Source of the DNA: Lentisphaerota bacterium | GTDB taxonomy: Bacteria > Verrucomicrobiota > Lentisphaeria > Oligosphaerales > JABHEG01 | Assembly: GCA_018676675.1 (NCBI GenBank) | Contig: JABHEG010000295.1 | Coordinates: 1 to 64,000, forward strand | DNA: 64,000 nucleotides | Direction of reading: 5' to 3' | Shown: piece after piece, positions 42,893 through 52,900 of the stretch | How the letters are laid out: each line of letters starts with the position of its first letter | Position numbering within the stretch: position 1 is the stretch's first letter | Made by a program: the position numbers and the translations under genes | The notes under the pieces: model-generated | What the model was told of the DNA's origin: nothing | Databases searched by the model: none | What the model saw: the letters and a program-made list of their open reading frames with translations, nothing else

Positions 42893-44337
42893 ACACATAT
42901 GAAGAGCAAACCGACAAGGACACAGCGATGGAAATGGTACTTCAAGCACCCCGTGAGATTCCTGTCCGGGGAGAATACGATGTTATCGTCTGCGGCGGAG
43001 GATTGGGAGGGACGGCTGCTGCCGTGGCTGCCGGCCGGACTGGCGCGAGGACGCTTCTTATCGAGCGAAACAGCTTCCTGGGGGGCGTGGCGACGGCGGG
43101 GATGTGCTGCAGCATTTTCAACTGCTATTACACATCTGAAGGACAACTCGGCACGACTGGGATCGCCGTCGAAGTGGCGGACAAGCTGGCCGAATCAATG
43201 GGGTACGGCCGGAAGTGGCACAAACACAAGGGGCATATCATCTACGACATCGAGCGTGGAAAGCAGGTGTTGCAGGACTTGGTGGTAGACGCGGGGGCAG
43301 AGCTATTGCTGCAGGCCTGCGTTGCCGGAGCTGTGGTGTCGGATGGGGCCCTGGATGGGGTTGTTGTTGAGACGAAGTCGGGGCCGCAGGCTATCCGGGC
43401 GAAGGTTGTGGTTGATGCAACCGGTGACTCTGATGTGGCAGCTCGTGCGGGTGCCCGTGTGCGCGTCATCGAGAAGGGGGTACACAGCCTCTGCTTCCGG
43501 CTCGGGAATGTCGATGTTGACATGTTTGTAGACTACTTCCGGGAGCATCCCGAACAGTTCCCCGAGTATATGGATGTTGATTGGACGCTGCCGGAGGCAT
43601 TGGCGCAGTACGATGAGTGCGGCACGTTTCTGTTCCCACATGGTGGCGGCATGCAGATGGATGCGTTCAAGCAGGCTAAAGCCAACGGCGACCTGCCTTC
43701 GAGTATCGGTATCCAGGACACGACCGATGCCTGTCAGATGCATGCCTTGCGACAGACGGGCATCGTGCACGTCATTACCGGCTTCACCCACTTCAATGGG
43801 CTTGATCCCGAGTTGATCAGTCGAAGCATCACGGACGGCAGACACATGGCGTTCACTGTTGCGGACGTCTACAGGAAGTACCTTCCCGGATTCGCCGACG
43901 CTTTCGTGGCGGGGACCGCCGCCAATCTCGGGGTGCGCACATCGCGCTGTCTCGATGGCGACGTAGTTTTTACGGCCGATATGATGCAGGCCGGTGTCAG
44001 GCAACCCGATGCTGTTGGGCGGGCGGTTGGTTGGGATCACTTGGTCAAGCACCCCGGCCCGAAGGCCTGGGGCGTCCAGGCGTGTCGCGAGGCCCCATTT
44101 GATCTGCCCTACGGCTGTCTGTTGCCACGGGAGGTCGACGGCTTGCTGATGGGGGCTGGGCGAAGTATCAGCACCAACAACCCATCGCTGCTGCGGGTGA
44201 TGGTGCACACAATGGTCGTGGGGCAGGGCGCGGGGACGGCAGCGGCTGTGGCAGCCAAGACGGGGGCCACGCCACGGCAAGTGGATCTTGGTGTCGTCCA
44301 GAACGAACTGCGCCGGCAGGGCGTTGACTTGGACTGA
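42889..44337 (+). CDS. FAD-dependent oxidoreductase (FAD_oxidored family)
   Basis: The ATG at 42889 overlaps the sialidase stop. A later Met (residue 14, MVLQAP region preceded by AAGGA) is also possible. The dinucleotide-binding motif is YDVIVCGGGLGGTAAAVAAGRTGARTLL split over residues about 29-57 (GGGLGG core), with IER at the end of the second strand. A second FAD signature, VVVDATGDSDVAARAGA, is typical of the PF12831 group. The C-terminal GLLMGAGRSIS and the final helix fit the FAD-binding cap. These enzymes are frequent in PVC sugar clusters; their substrates are mostly unknown. The gene runs into a convergent Gfo gene with only 2 bp between stops. Confidence 0.82.
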   Translation: MNTYEEQTDKDTAMEMVLQAPREIPVRGEYDVIVCGGGLGGTAAAVAAGRTGARTLLIERNSFLGGVATAGMCCSIFNCYYTSEGQLGTTGIAVEVADKLAESMGYGRKWHKHKGHIIYDIERGKQVLQDLVVDAGAELLLQACVAGAVVSDGALDGVVVETKSGPQAIRAKVVVDATGDSDVAARAGARVRVIEKGVHSLCFRLGNVDVDMFVDYFREHPEQFPEYMDVDWTLPEALAQYDECGTFLFPHGGGMQMDAFKQAKANGDLPSSIGIQDTTDACQMHALRQTGIVHVITGFTHFNGLDPELISRSITDGRHMAFTVADVYRKYLPGFADAFVAGTAANLGVRTSRCLDGDVVFTADMMQAGVRQPDAVGRAVGWDHLVKHPGPKAWGVQACREAPFDLPYGCLLPREVDGLLMGAGRSISTNNPSLLRVMVHTMVVGQGAGTAAAVAAKTGATPRQVDLGVVQNELRRQGVDLD

Positions 44338-44339
44338 GC

Positions 44340-45353
44340 TCAGGAGACACGATCACGGATGGCCTGACACAGGCCGTCCGGCGGATCGAACGGTAACTCG
44401 ACGATCTTGTGCTGTAGCGCGCTGGTGTAGATGCCCAGGATGGCGTTGAACTGCACCAGGGACCGCTGCAGGCGAGTTGGGTGAAGGCACGTTTCGTCTT
44501 CGAGCCAGTCGAAGCAGGCCTCTGTCAGGCGGGCCTGGGCCAGATCATCTTCTGTTACGTAATCATGTTCGCCGCTTTCGTAGCCGTCCTCAGCGGTGAA
44601 ACGTTCCCACCCAGCCATAGTCCAGTGGATGAATCCCTCTGTTCCATAGACGGCAATCCGCTTGTGGTAGTAGATGATCTCGCTCTCGGTTGCTCGCGGT
44701 GCGCATGATCCGCAGACGAGGGTTGTGTGGACGTTGTTGTCGAACATGAGGCTTGCCTCGGCCATGCCCGGGGCCGGCTGTCGCGAGTCGAGTTCTTTGG
44801 CCCCGGAAATGTTGCCGAAGACGGTCATGAAATCTCTGAAGCCATTGTAGCTATGGGCGAGTTCCAACACATGGACCCCTTGGTCAAGGGGCGTTGAACC
44901 TGCGCTGACGTCGATGTGCCGGACGTCGCCGATGCGTCCGGCAGCGACATCACGCTTCAGGTCCAGATTCCGAGCGTGGAAGTGCAATTGCGTGTTGACA
45001 ACGAACTTTGTCTTGCTGGATTCTCCCAGCTTCTTGATCTGCTGCCAATCTTCGCCCCAGAGCGCGATCGGTTTTTCGACGATGACAATGGGGACCTCAT
45101 GTTCAACGGCGATGGCCATGAAATCGTGGCGGAGGGCAGGGATGCTCACCGCATGGAGGAGATCGGGCTTTTCCTTCTCGAGCATTTCATGGGCATCCGT
45201 ATAGCGGGTGCCGCCAAACTGCTCTCCGAACGCGTTCAGTCGCTCTTCATCCAGGTCACAGATTGCCGCGATCGTGCCGCGTTTTACGTCGTTGTAGGCT
45301 ACGGCATGGCGTTTGGCGCGAGGGCCACAGCCGAGGAAAGCACACTTATACAT
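44340..45353 (-). CDS. Gfo/Idh/MocA family oxidoreductase (second)
   Basis: 337 residues, cytoplasmic. The Rossmann fold begins at residue 3 with CAFLGCGPRAKRHA, followed by ICDLDEERLNAFGEQF. The family motif is VIVEKPIALWG, which follows the HAVSIPALRHDF strand and helix. A histidine-rich middle section (TQLHFHARNLDL, DQGVHVLELAHSYNG) is where the catalytic His or Lys is expected. It shares only the family fold with the 23428 gene and is about 70 residues shorter. GGAGG stands 5-6 bases before the ATG, a very good site. Its role is probably oxidation of a sugar released by the neighbouring enzymes. Confidence 0.85.
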   Translation of the reverse strand: MYKCAFLGCGPRAKRHAVAYNDVKRGTIAAICDLDEERLNAFGEQFGGTRYTDAHEMLEKEKPDLLHAVSIPALRHDFMAIAVEHEVPIVIVEKPIALWGEDWQQIKKLGESSKTKFVVNTQLHFHARNLDLKRDVAAGRIGDVRHIDVSAGSTPLDQGVHVLELAHSYNGFRDFMTVFGNISGAKELDSRQPAPGMAEASLMFDNNVHTTLVCGSCAPRATESEIIYYHKRIAVYGTEGFIHWTMAGWERFTAEDGYESGEHDYVTEDDLAQARLTEACFDWLEDETCLHPTRLQRSLVQFNAILGIYTSALQHKIVELPFDPPDGLCQAIRDRVS

Positions 45354-45619
45354 CTAATCCTCCTTGCGGGATCCCGATGGCTTGAGTTGGCAGTCTGGCC
45401 CGGTGAAGCGGAGATGGGAACCCGGAGCTTCCCGGATGACCGCACTATCTTATCTCAACGGGCGGGGGAGATCAACAGGCTTGTCTACAGGATGGTTCCC
45501 TCGGGTGTGAGCCCGTGGGAATGGATGTGGAGATACGGTTTGAGCCCTCGCGGGGTGGTGGAAGGTATCCGGACGGATTCGGTTGTGTCCAGTCCTAGGG
45601 GAACGTTGCCGCTTCCGGT

Positions 45620-46597
45620 TCAGAACGTCTTGCCAGTCGTCGTCGCCGCTGTGCCGATGGTGTTCACCCGGACCTCGAGGGCTCCGATCTTCTCCCGGAT
45701 TTCCGCCGGCATGGCCTGTCGTTCGGCTTCGGTGTTGGCAGGTCCATCGAAGATCACCTTGCCGTTTGCGTCGGTGGCTTTGACGTGTCTGCTGTTGCCA
45801 TCGCTCGTAACCGTGATGCTGTGGGTGCCGTCAGACAGGCTTGAGACTGCCGATGCTGTGCCCTTTACCACCATGGCATTGCCGTTGCTCGTTCTGGTGA
45901 CCGTGTGGGTCTGAACGGTTGGTGTCACAGCGCCATCAGTGTCCGTCACGATGGCCCTGAACCGGAGAGGGGCATTCTTCTCGATGACTTGCTTGTTCAC
46001 GGTCGGCCCCGTTCCCTGCAGAGCTTCCTGCAGGACCTTCGCTCTTTGCTGCCCCGATTTCTGAAACTCCTCGACTGCTCTGCGGATGGCGTCTGCATCG
46101 ATCTTGATGTCAGGCAACTGGATGGCCTCCCCGTGTGCTCCGAACTGGAGCTGTCGGGGAACGTCGCCAAATGGGTTTCCCGGGAACCCATTCGCCCCCA
46201 GTTGATCATCTGTTTCGCCTAACACGGCCTCGACTGCCATGTCCCTGTTCTTGCGGACCAGCGTGATCGTGACGGTGTCGCCTGGCTTCATCATCCGGAT
46301 CAGGACACGGAACTGGTCGGGATTGACCACGATCTGGTCATCAAGTCTGTGGATGATGTCATGCTTCCTGAGTCCTGCCTTCTCGGCCGGAGAGTCGGGG
46401 ACGACTTCAGCAACGAGAAGCCCAACGCCATCCGGTAGAGAGAGGTGTGTTCGCAATGAGTCCGGGAGTTCCTGAATCGCGACCCCCAGGTAACCGATCT
46501 TCCCGGGAGGCGGTGCGTTGTCCTGCGCGAGGACGGGGCTGAGGCCCGAGAGAAGCAAGGCTCCTGCACACAGCATGGCAGCGGATTGTCTCGTCAT
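45620..46597 (-). CDS. exported PDZ-domain protein
   Basis: 325 residues with a signal peptide (AMLCAGALLLSGLSPVLAQ). One PDZ domain spans about residues 33-125 (GYLGVAIQELPDSL, VAEVVPDSPAEKAGLRKHDIIHRLDDQIV, MKPGDTVTITLVRKNRDM). The remainder is a helical linker and a beta-rich C-terminus with no protease triad, so it is a binding protein rather than a DegP-type protease. A strong AAGGAAAGGAA lies upstream of the ATG. It follows the putative anti-sigma gene by 29 bp in the same direction. An ECF sigma, anti-sigma and PDZ operon suggests sensing or handling of envelope stress, in loose analogy with RseA/RseP/DegS systems. Confidence 0.8.
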   Translation of the reverse strand: MTRQSAAMLCAGALLLSGLSPVLAQDNAPPPGKIGYLGVAIQELPDSLRTHLSLPDGVGLLVAEVVPDSPAEKAGLRKHDIIHRLDDQIVVNPDQFRVLIRMMKPGDTVTITLVRKNRDMAVEAVLGETDDQLGANGFPGNPFGDVPRQLQFGAHGEAIQLPDIKIDADAIRRAVEEFQKSGQQRAKVLQEALQGTGPTVNKQVIEKNAPLRFRAIVTDTDGAVTPTVQTHTVTRTSNGNAMVVKGTASAVSSLSDGTHSITVTSDGNSRHVKATDANGKVIFDGPANTEAERQAMPAEIREKIGALEVRVNTIGTAATTTGKTF

Positions 46598-46626
46598 GTT
46601 CTGTTTCCTTTCCTTAGTACATATGT

Positions 46627-47211
46627 TCAGTGAACCGGGGTCGAGATCAGATGAAGTTCACCGGTCGGTCGCAGGTGCTCAATGCGCGTGTTGTTTACTG
46701 GATTCACCCAGCAAGTGAACTCAACACTCCGACGGAAGACCGGCTGGATTGGGGCGGCTCCTTTGACTGCGATGAGCTTCCCCCTGTGGGTGTCAGAATA
46801 CGTGCCTCGGACTACGATGGGAAGGGGATGCTGGTCCACTGTGGGCGTGTGGCGGGAGGGGGAATGCCGAAGACCTGGTGGTTGGCGGGCTGAGGGGGCG
46901 GACTCGCTGACGGCTTTGGGGTGGAGGAGCGGGACGTCTTCAGATGCTCCCGATGACGTCTCAGCGGTCACCGGGTGGTATGGGACGCGCTTCTCCAGGA
47001 ATCTGCCAACCGTGAGGAGAAGGGCCACGAGAGCCGCGGCTGCGGCAGTCCAGGCGACAAGCCGTAGGCGTCCTCCGTTCGAGGAAACCGAGGCGCTTCC
47101 TTCGCCCGGATTGGCATTTCCGGACAGTGCGGCCCGCACCCGTTGGTCGAGTCGGTCCGTGGGGGGACGAAGTGGTTGTTCAGCCAGGAGTTTCTCGATG
47201 TCGTTGGTCAT
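46627..47211 (-). CDS. putative membrane anti-sigma factor
   Basis: 194 residues: a cytoplasmic N-terminal helix region (TNDIEKLLAEQPLRPPTDRLDQRVRA, read in two parts, residues 2-28), one transmembrane segment (about 52-68, AWTAAAAALVALLLTVG), and an extracytoplasmic Pro/Ser/His-rich region ending with a beta-like stretch. Its ATG overlaps the stop of the ECF sigma gene (47208-47211), the standard arrangement of sigma and anti-sigma pairs. There is no zinc-binding HxxxCxxC motif, so it is not a ZAS-type anti-sigma. The call depends on context and topology. Confidence 0.6.
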   Translation of the reverse strand: MTNDIEKLLAEQPLRPPTDRLDQRVRAALSGNANPGEGSASVSSNGGRLRLVAWTAAAAALVALLLTVGRFLEKRVPYHPVTAETSSGASEDVPLLHPKAVSESAPSARQPPGLRHSPSRHTPTVDQHPLPIVVRGTYSDTHRGKLIAVKGAAPIQPVFRRSVEFTCWVNPVNNTRIEHLRPTGELHLISTPVH

Positions 47212-47702
47212 AGCAACTCCTCAAGGGAGTGTCGTAGTGCCTTGAGAGCTCGCTGGTAACGGCTGCTCACCGTGGACAACGGCTCGTCCAGGGCATCGGC
47301 GATTTGCTGAAAGGTCAGGTTGCCATACATCTTCATAACCACGGTCTGTTGCTGCAGTTCCGGCAAGTTATCCAGCGCGTTCCTGATCAGACGATCTCGT
47401 TCCCCTTTGAGCAGCGCCTGCTCTGAAGGAGGCTGCGTTTCACGGGTGTCAGCCAACACTGTGTGGCGTGCCTCTGGTCGCCTGATTCGCCGGCGAACGC
47501 GATCCATTGCGGCGTTTCGAACGGTGGCGAACACGTATGGTGTGAGGTCTCCTCGAGGCGATTGGCCATGACGCACCAACTTGAGGAACGCATCGTGTAC
47601 CGCATCTTCGGCTTCCGTCTCATTCCCGGTCACCGCGAGTGCCAATGAGAAGAGGCCCTGACGGTATTGTTCATAAACTTGTTCGAGTTGTCTACGCACC
47701 AA
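47208..47702 (-). CDS. ECF-type RNA polymerase sigma factor
   Basis: 164 residues. Region 2 is visible as FSLALAVTGNETEAEDAVHD followed by AFLKLVRH (about residues 16-45), with the core-binding DAVHDAF and the -10 recognition helix. Region 4 has LPELQQQTVVMKMYGNLTFQ and QIADALDEPLSTVSSRYQRA, a helix-turn-helix for the -35 element. Length and domain pair are standard for group 4 sigma factors. It is the first gene of a three-gene operon with a putative anti-sigma and a PDZ protein. I could not identify its own promoter in the 313-bp upstream gap. Confidence 0.9.
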   Translation of the reverse strand: MVRRQLEQVYEQYRQGLFSLALAVTGNETEAEDAVHDAFLKLVRHGQSPRGDLTPYVFATVRNAAMDRVRRRIRRPEARHTVLADTRETQPPSEQALLKGERDRLIRNALDNLPELQQQTVVMKMYGNLTFQQIADALDEPLSTVSSRYQRALKALRHSLEELL

Positions 47703-48015
47703 ATGGGGCCCCAGTTCCGTCCGGTTTCGCGCTATTCACCAACAAGGACGCACAGACTGCACGTCTTTACGCATGGTCATGCGAGAAAAGGCTCGATCCC
47801 CGGCGCGGCAGGGACGGGCCTCCTGGAGAAGATCGCGTTCCACAGGAGGAGACGCAAGGACGTTGCGCCGGGAACTGATCGCGGCAGGTGTCTCGGGAGG
47901 CTCGGCAGTTGACGGTTGGTGTGTGGCCGATTCCGCGTCCAGCGTTGCGTTTTTCCTGTGTTGGCCCTACGTTCAACCGTTCGTTGATCGCGGCAGCCAT
48001 AGGCGGGATATCAGC
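47703..48015. other. divergent intergenic region (313 bp)
   Basis: It lies between the ECF sigma gene (minus) and the heparinase-like gene (plus). The heparinase frame is open across most of it, but the residues are basic and low in pattern, and the signal peptide starts only at 48016, so I treat the extension as non-coding. TTGACG (about 47909) and TTGCGT (about 47943) could be -35 elements, but no matching -10 is clear. No repeat or hairpin stands out. Confidence 0.4.
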
Positions 48016-49950
48016 ATGAAGCGAGGCCTCTTGATGATGACGATGTTGGGAGCAGTCGTGTCGGCAGAGCCGGGAGACAAGGCGACGTTCCCTCCGGCGG
48101 TCGGTCGTGAAGCCATCGCTTCCCTGATTGCGGCGGCACCACAGGGCCATCCCAGACTGCTGGCCAACGCCGAGACATTCGCGGCGCTTCGGGAGATGGT
48201 TGAGCAATCTCCGACACATGCCTCCCTGGCCGAGGGGGTGGTCGCTGAGGCGAAGGTCTTGCTCGAACTCAAACCGGCGCAGCGCAAGATGCAGGGCCGG
48301 CGTCTACTCGGCGAATCACGGCGCGTTCTGAAACGGATGACCACATTGGGAATGGCCTACCATCTTACCGAAGACGAGGCCTTTGCGCACCGTGGGGAAG
48401 CCGAAATGCTGGCGGCGGCAGCATTCAAAGACTGGAATCCGAGCCATTATCTGGACACGGCGGAAATGACGCTCGCTCTGGCGATCGGCTATGATTGGCT
48501 CTACCATCAGCTTCGCCCGGATGCACGGGTGGCGATCCGGACCGCGATTCTCGACAAAGGCGTTCGCCTGCCGGCCACAAACGGTCGCTACGCCAGCCGG
48601 ATGAAGGCTCACAACAACTGGGGGCAGGTTTGCAGCGCGGGTATGGTTGCCGGGGCGCTGGTGACTTACGAGGAGGAACCAGAGCTGGCGGCCAAAATCG
48701 TCCACATGGGGATCCATGCGGTTCCCGCCTCGATGAAATCCTACGCGCCTAACGGCTGCTACCCGGAAGGGCCGGGATACTGGAACTACGGAACCAGCTT
48801 CAATGTGGTTCTCCTGGCTACCCTCGAAAGCGTTTTGGGGTCCTCGTTCGGTCTGACGGGGGCACCCGGTTTCGCTGAAACGGGGGCTTTCCCGCCGCTT
48901 GCGTGTGGTCCGAGCGGGGCGTTCTTTAACTATGCTGACGGTGGTTCAGGACGGGGTGCCCAGGCAGCCATGTGGTGGCTTGCCCAACGGTTCCAACGTC
49001 CCGATTTCATGATCGGGGAGCGCGCAATTCTGGCTAAGGGACTCAACGGAATGAAGAGCGGGAAACGGGCGGGCGGCGGTTCCGGGCGTCTCCTTCCGCT
49101 GGCTCTGCTTTGGATGGATGACAGCGACGAACCGGTCGACATTCGTATGCCACTGCACTGGAACAGTGGCGGGCGTGTTCCCATTACCATCCACCGCAGT
49201 TCATGGACTGATCCAAAGGCGTCGTATGTTGGGCTCAAAGCCGGGTCGCCGTCCGGGCCGCATGGCCAGATGGACACCGGCTCGTTTGTCCTGGATGCGG
49301 ACGGCAAACGCTGGGCAATGGATCTTGGAGCAGAGGGCTACCACGGGATCGAGTCGCGCGGCATGAAGCTGTGGAGCAGCAAGCAGAGCTCTGATCGCTG
49401 GACCATTTTTCGCCAGTCCAACGCCGGACACAACACGCTCGTAATTGACGGTCAGCTCCAAGTCGCGAAGGGCTCCGGCAAGGTCGTCCGTTTTTCCGAC
49501 GATCCGAGCAAGGCGTTTTCGGTGGTCGATATGAGTAGCGCCTATAAGGGACAGGCCAAGAGCGTTGTTCGCGCTGTGGCCATGCTCCCAAGTGCGGAAA
49601 TTCTCGTACAAGATGAGCTTTTCGGACTCAAGCCCGGAGCCAAAGTCCGTTGGGGGTTCATCACCAAGGGAACGTGTCCGGAACCGACAGGAGCCACGGT
49701 GACGCTAAAGCGGGAAGACGCGACGGTGTCGGTCACCAGACTGGCACCCGATTCGTCGGCGTGGACTGTCATCGATACGAAAACGCCACGCAACGAGTGG
49801 GACTCCCCGAATAAGGGCACACGCATGCTGGCACTTGAGGCTGTCGTCCCGGCTTCAGGGAAACTGTCCTTCGCGGTTGTGTTTACGCCGGGGAGTTGTC
49901 AGAAGAGCGCTGTCGCTTCCATCAGGTTGGGCAATCCGTTGGAGTGGTGA
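48016..49950 (+). CDS. heparinase II/III-like polysaccharide lyase
   Basis: The ATG at 48016 begins a short signal peptide (MKRGLLMMTMLGAVVSAE) and gives 644 residues. The N-terminal alpha-toroid carries the candidate catalytic residues of the family: Asn in AHNNWG and Tyr in PEGPGYWNYGTSF. The C-terminal beta-sandwich has the metal/His segment PSGPHGQMDTGSFVLDADGK and SNAGHNTLVIDG. This matches the heparinase II/III fold (PL12, PL15, PL17, PL21 group), which removes uronic-acid-containing glycans by beta-elimination. The substrate cannot be set from sequence alone. It is followed after 35 bp by the HzsA-like gene in the same direction. Confidence 0.82.
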   Translation: MKRGLLMMTMLGAVVSAEPGDKATFPPAVGREAIASLIAAAPQGHPRLLANAETFAALREMVEQSPTHASLAEGVVAEAKVLLELKPAQRKMQGRRLLGESRRVLKRMTTLGMAYHLTEDEAFAHRGEAEMLAAAAFKDWNPSHYLDTAEMTLALAIGYDWLYHQLRPDARVAIRTAILDKGVRLPATNGRYASRMKAHNNWGQVCSAGMVAGALVTYEEEPELAAKIVHMGIHAVPASMKSYAPNGCYPEGPGYWNYGTSFNVVLLATLESVLGSSFGLTGAPGFAETGAFPPLACGPSGAFFNYADGGSGRGAQAAMWWLAQRFQRPDFMIGERAILAKGLNGMKSGKRAGGGSGRLLPLALLWMDDSDEPVDIRMPLHWNSGGRVPITIHRSSWTDPKASYVGLKAGSPSGPHGQMDTGSFVLDADGKRWAMDLGAEGYHGIESRGMKLWSSKQSSDRWTIFRQSNAGHNTLVIDGQLQVAKGSGKVVRFSDDPSKAFSVVDMSSAYKGQAKSVVRAVAMLPSAEILVQDELFGLKPGAKVRWGFITKGTCPEPTGATVTLKREDATVSVTRLAPDSSAWTVIDTKTPRNEWDSPNKGTRMLALEAVVPASGKLSFAVVFTPGSCQKSAVASIRLGNPLEW

Positions 49951-49985
49951 GTCTGTCCCCGGCCCCCTGGCATACGTGGGTTGAG

Positions 49986-52900
49986 ATGCCGATGCGTCTA
50001 CTTTTGTACATCCTCTGTGTGACTGCGGTTCTGCCGGTGGTGGTTGCGGCCCCGCCTGGTCCGCCTCGTTCGGGGTTGGCTCTATGGCTTTCTGCCGATG
50101 ACCTCAATGGCGACGGGGCGGTCGATACGGCGGAGGATAGGGCAGATCAGACGCTCGAGGGGGACGTTCACGAATGGCGCGACCGGTCACCCGGAAGGCT
50201 TCGCGCAAGACAGGCTGAACCGGCGGCTCGCCCCACATGGGTACTCGATGCTGTCGGCGGCCGCCCCGGACTTCGGTTCGATGGACGTGATTTCCTCAAT
50301 CTCAGCACGCCGGATGCCCTGAATATCCGAGCTGGTCACCCGTTCTCTGTGGCCGTTGTTTACCGCGTCGGCAAGGAAGGCCTGGGGACATTCCTGGCCA
50401 AAGGTGGCGGCGCTGTCGGACACCGGGCCTACCAGTTCTATGTCACCCAACGCAGGGCGGGAGCGATTGCGCATGGCGTGAGCAAGGAAGGAGACGCTCC
50501 TCGTGGGGTCAGCCTGGCCCTCTTTACGTCAGACGGCCGTCGAGCAGAGGCCAAAGTCAACGGAGTTACCTCTCTTTCTCTGAAGCCAGGGCATGTCAAC
50601 TCCACAGTTGATGTGCTCATTGGGGCTCGGAGGAAGAATGCCGACAATACAGGGATTCACTACGGCCTCAGAGGCGTGATCGCCGAGATACTGGTCTACA
50701 CGCGCGTCTTGAGTGGTGCGGAGCGTTTGGCACTGAACGATTACCTGGCGACGCGATATGGGATCAGGATGGCGGCGAACGTGGTCCGGCAGGCCCGGCG
50801 GCTGGGAGCGGGAGGCGATGCTCTTGGGGCCGCAGAACTGCTGCTGGGGGAGGCTAGGCGCAACAAGCTTGGGGGCGACGGTGCGGAGTTCGCACGTGAG
50901 CTGTTGCTGCACGAGGATCCGTTCGTGCGCGGCATTTCTGAGTGGACTCTCTCGATGAAAGCCGGCGGGGAGAATAATGGACAGGAGGCCGTGTGGCCGG
51001 GAGAGGACTCGCCCGAGTGGTTTCGCGCTTGGCAGGGGCTTGGGCCGGACCGTCTGCGGGAGGCCGATTATGTCCGGCAGGCGGTCAGTCGGGAGTTACA
51101 CCACAGCGCTCAGTCCATGGTGGCTGATATCCGTGATATGGGCGCCCGTTCCGGGCGGATGGCTGACGTGTTTGGCAGTGACCTCGAGGGCGAGGCGGCG
51201 CTTGCGCTCAGGGGGTGGATCAGCGAGCTGGCAGGGCTGGAGGAGAAGGGGCGGCAGATGTTGGAGCAGAGAGCGGAGAGTTCGACTCCTGGGTTGAGAC
51301 GATTGTGGCTCGACGCCCGTCGAGTAATGCGGGGCGTGACGTTCGCCAATCCGACGTTTGACCTGGAGCGTTTGGTCTTTGTCCAGCAGTTCGCTCCGCA
51401 CACGGTTCGTAATATCACCCGATCGTATCCCTGGAAGCACAAGCCTGGTGGGGACATAGCCGTCCTGGCTCAACTGCGCGAAGGCGGGACGGCCAGTCCG
51501 TTGCTTCGCGGTCGGCTGGGGCCCGGCTTTGTGTGGGGGCTGGACCTCTGGTGGGCGGGGGACCGCGTGGTGTTTGGCTACGCCCGGCAGCCGGATTGGC
51601 CACCCCGGATCGATACCGCCAATGCAACAGCCGAAGCGATCCATGCATTCGCGCTGCGCCGGCAGGTCCCCCCTCTGCATATCTTCGAAGCAACCCTCGA
51701 TGGAGCGCAGTTGCGCCAGCTGACCAACGACTCCTACTGGAACGATTTCGAACCTACCTACTGCCCGAATGGGGATGTGGTTTTCTCGTCGGACCGCTGC
51801 GGACGTTCCGCCCAATGCGGGCATGAGAGGTATGATCACAGCAATCCGAATCTCTACATTCGGTCTGCGGGCGACAGTCGCGTACGGCAGTTCACCGACA
51901 ACAAGGACGTCGATCGTTACCCCCACTGTCTGGATAACGGCTCCATCGCGTACACCCACTGGGAGTATCAGGAACGGCACTTTATGGAAGTCCATGCCGT
52001 CTGGACGGCCCGGGCTGACGGGCGCATGTCCGATGCGTTCTACAAGCATCATATGAAGGCGCCGCTGGGGCTGCGTGATGCGCGTTCAATTCCAGGGACT
52101 CAGGAGCTTGTGGCGATCGCGACAGGGCACCATACCTTTGCCTGGGGGCCTGTGATGACCGTTGATGCACGTCACGGGCTGAACAGCCCGGCTGGGCTGC
52201 GGCTACTCACGCCGGGTGTCCGCGTACAGGAAGGTAAGATGGCCGGGACTCCTGTCGTGGGAGGCGGGGTGCGCGATGCCGGAGGGCTGTACCAGACCCC
52301 CTGGGCCCTATCCAGGGATTGTTTCCTGGTGTCATACGCCTATGCCCGCCCGGCGTGCACGGCGCCCGGTGGCGTGGACTCGAATGGATTCGGCCTGTAC
52401 TTGATTGACAGCTACGGGAACCGGGAGCTCCTGCACCGGGAACCCTTGTTTTCGTGCACGTACCCCATTCCACTTAGGCCGCGCCCGGGCCCGACAGTGG
52501 CTCCCGTAGACGACCTGACGGCTGGCCCCCACGCTGTTTGTTTCATCCCGGACGTCTACGAAGGCATTCCGGATGTGGCGCGAGGGGAGATCAAATACGT
52601 GCGGATAGCGCAGCACGTGGGGTGGCCGTTCGATGAGGAACGCGGCGCGATGCACTACCTGCCGAACGCGGCCGGCTCCAGACACCCGGCGTTCAACAGT
52701 TGGTCGCCAGTCCGTGTGTTGGGGACGGTTCCGGTGCTGCCTGATGGATCGGCTTGCTTCCGTATTCCGGCTGACACGGCGGTGTATTTTCAGGCGCTGG
52801 ATGCGAAGCAGATGGAGATCCGCCGGATGCGGTCAATGGTGAGTCTGAAACCCGGGGAACAACGGGGATGTGCCGGATGCCACGAATCCCAAGCCCGGGC

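Noticed and set aside
47773..48015. Upstream extension of the heparinase-like gene
   Set aside because: It would bury the signal peptide behind 81 basic, pattern-free residues.
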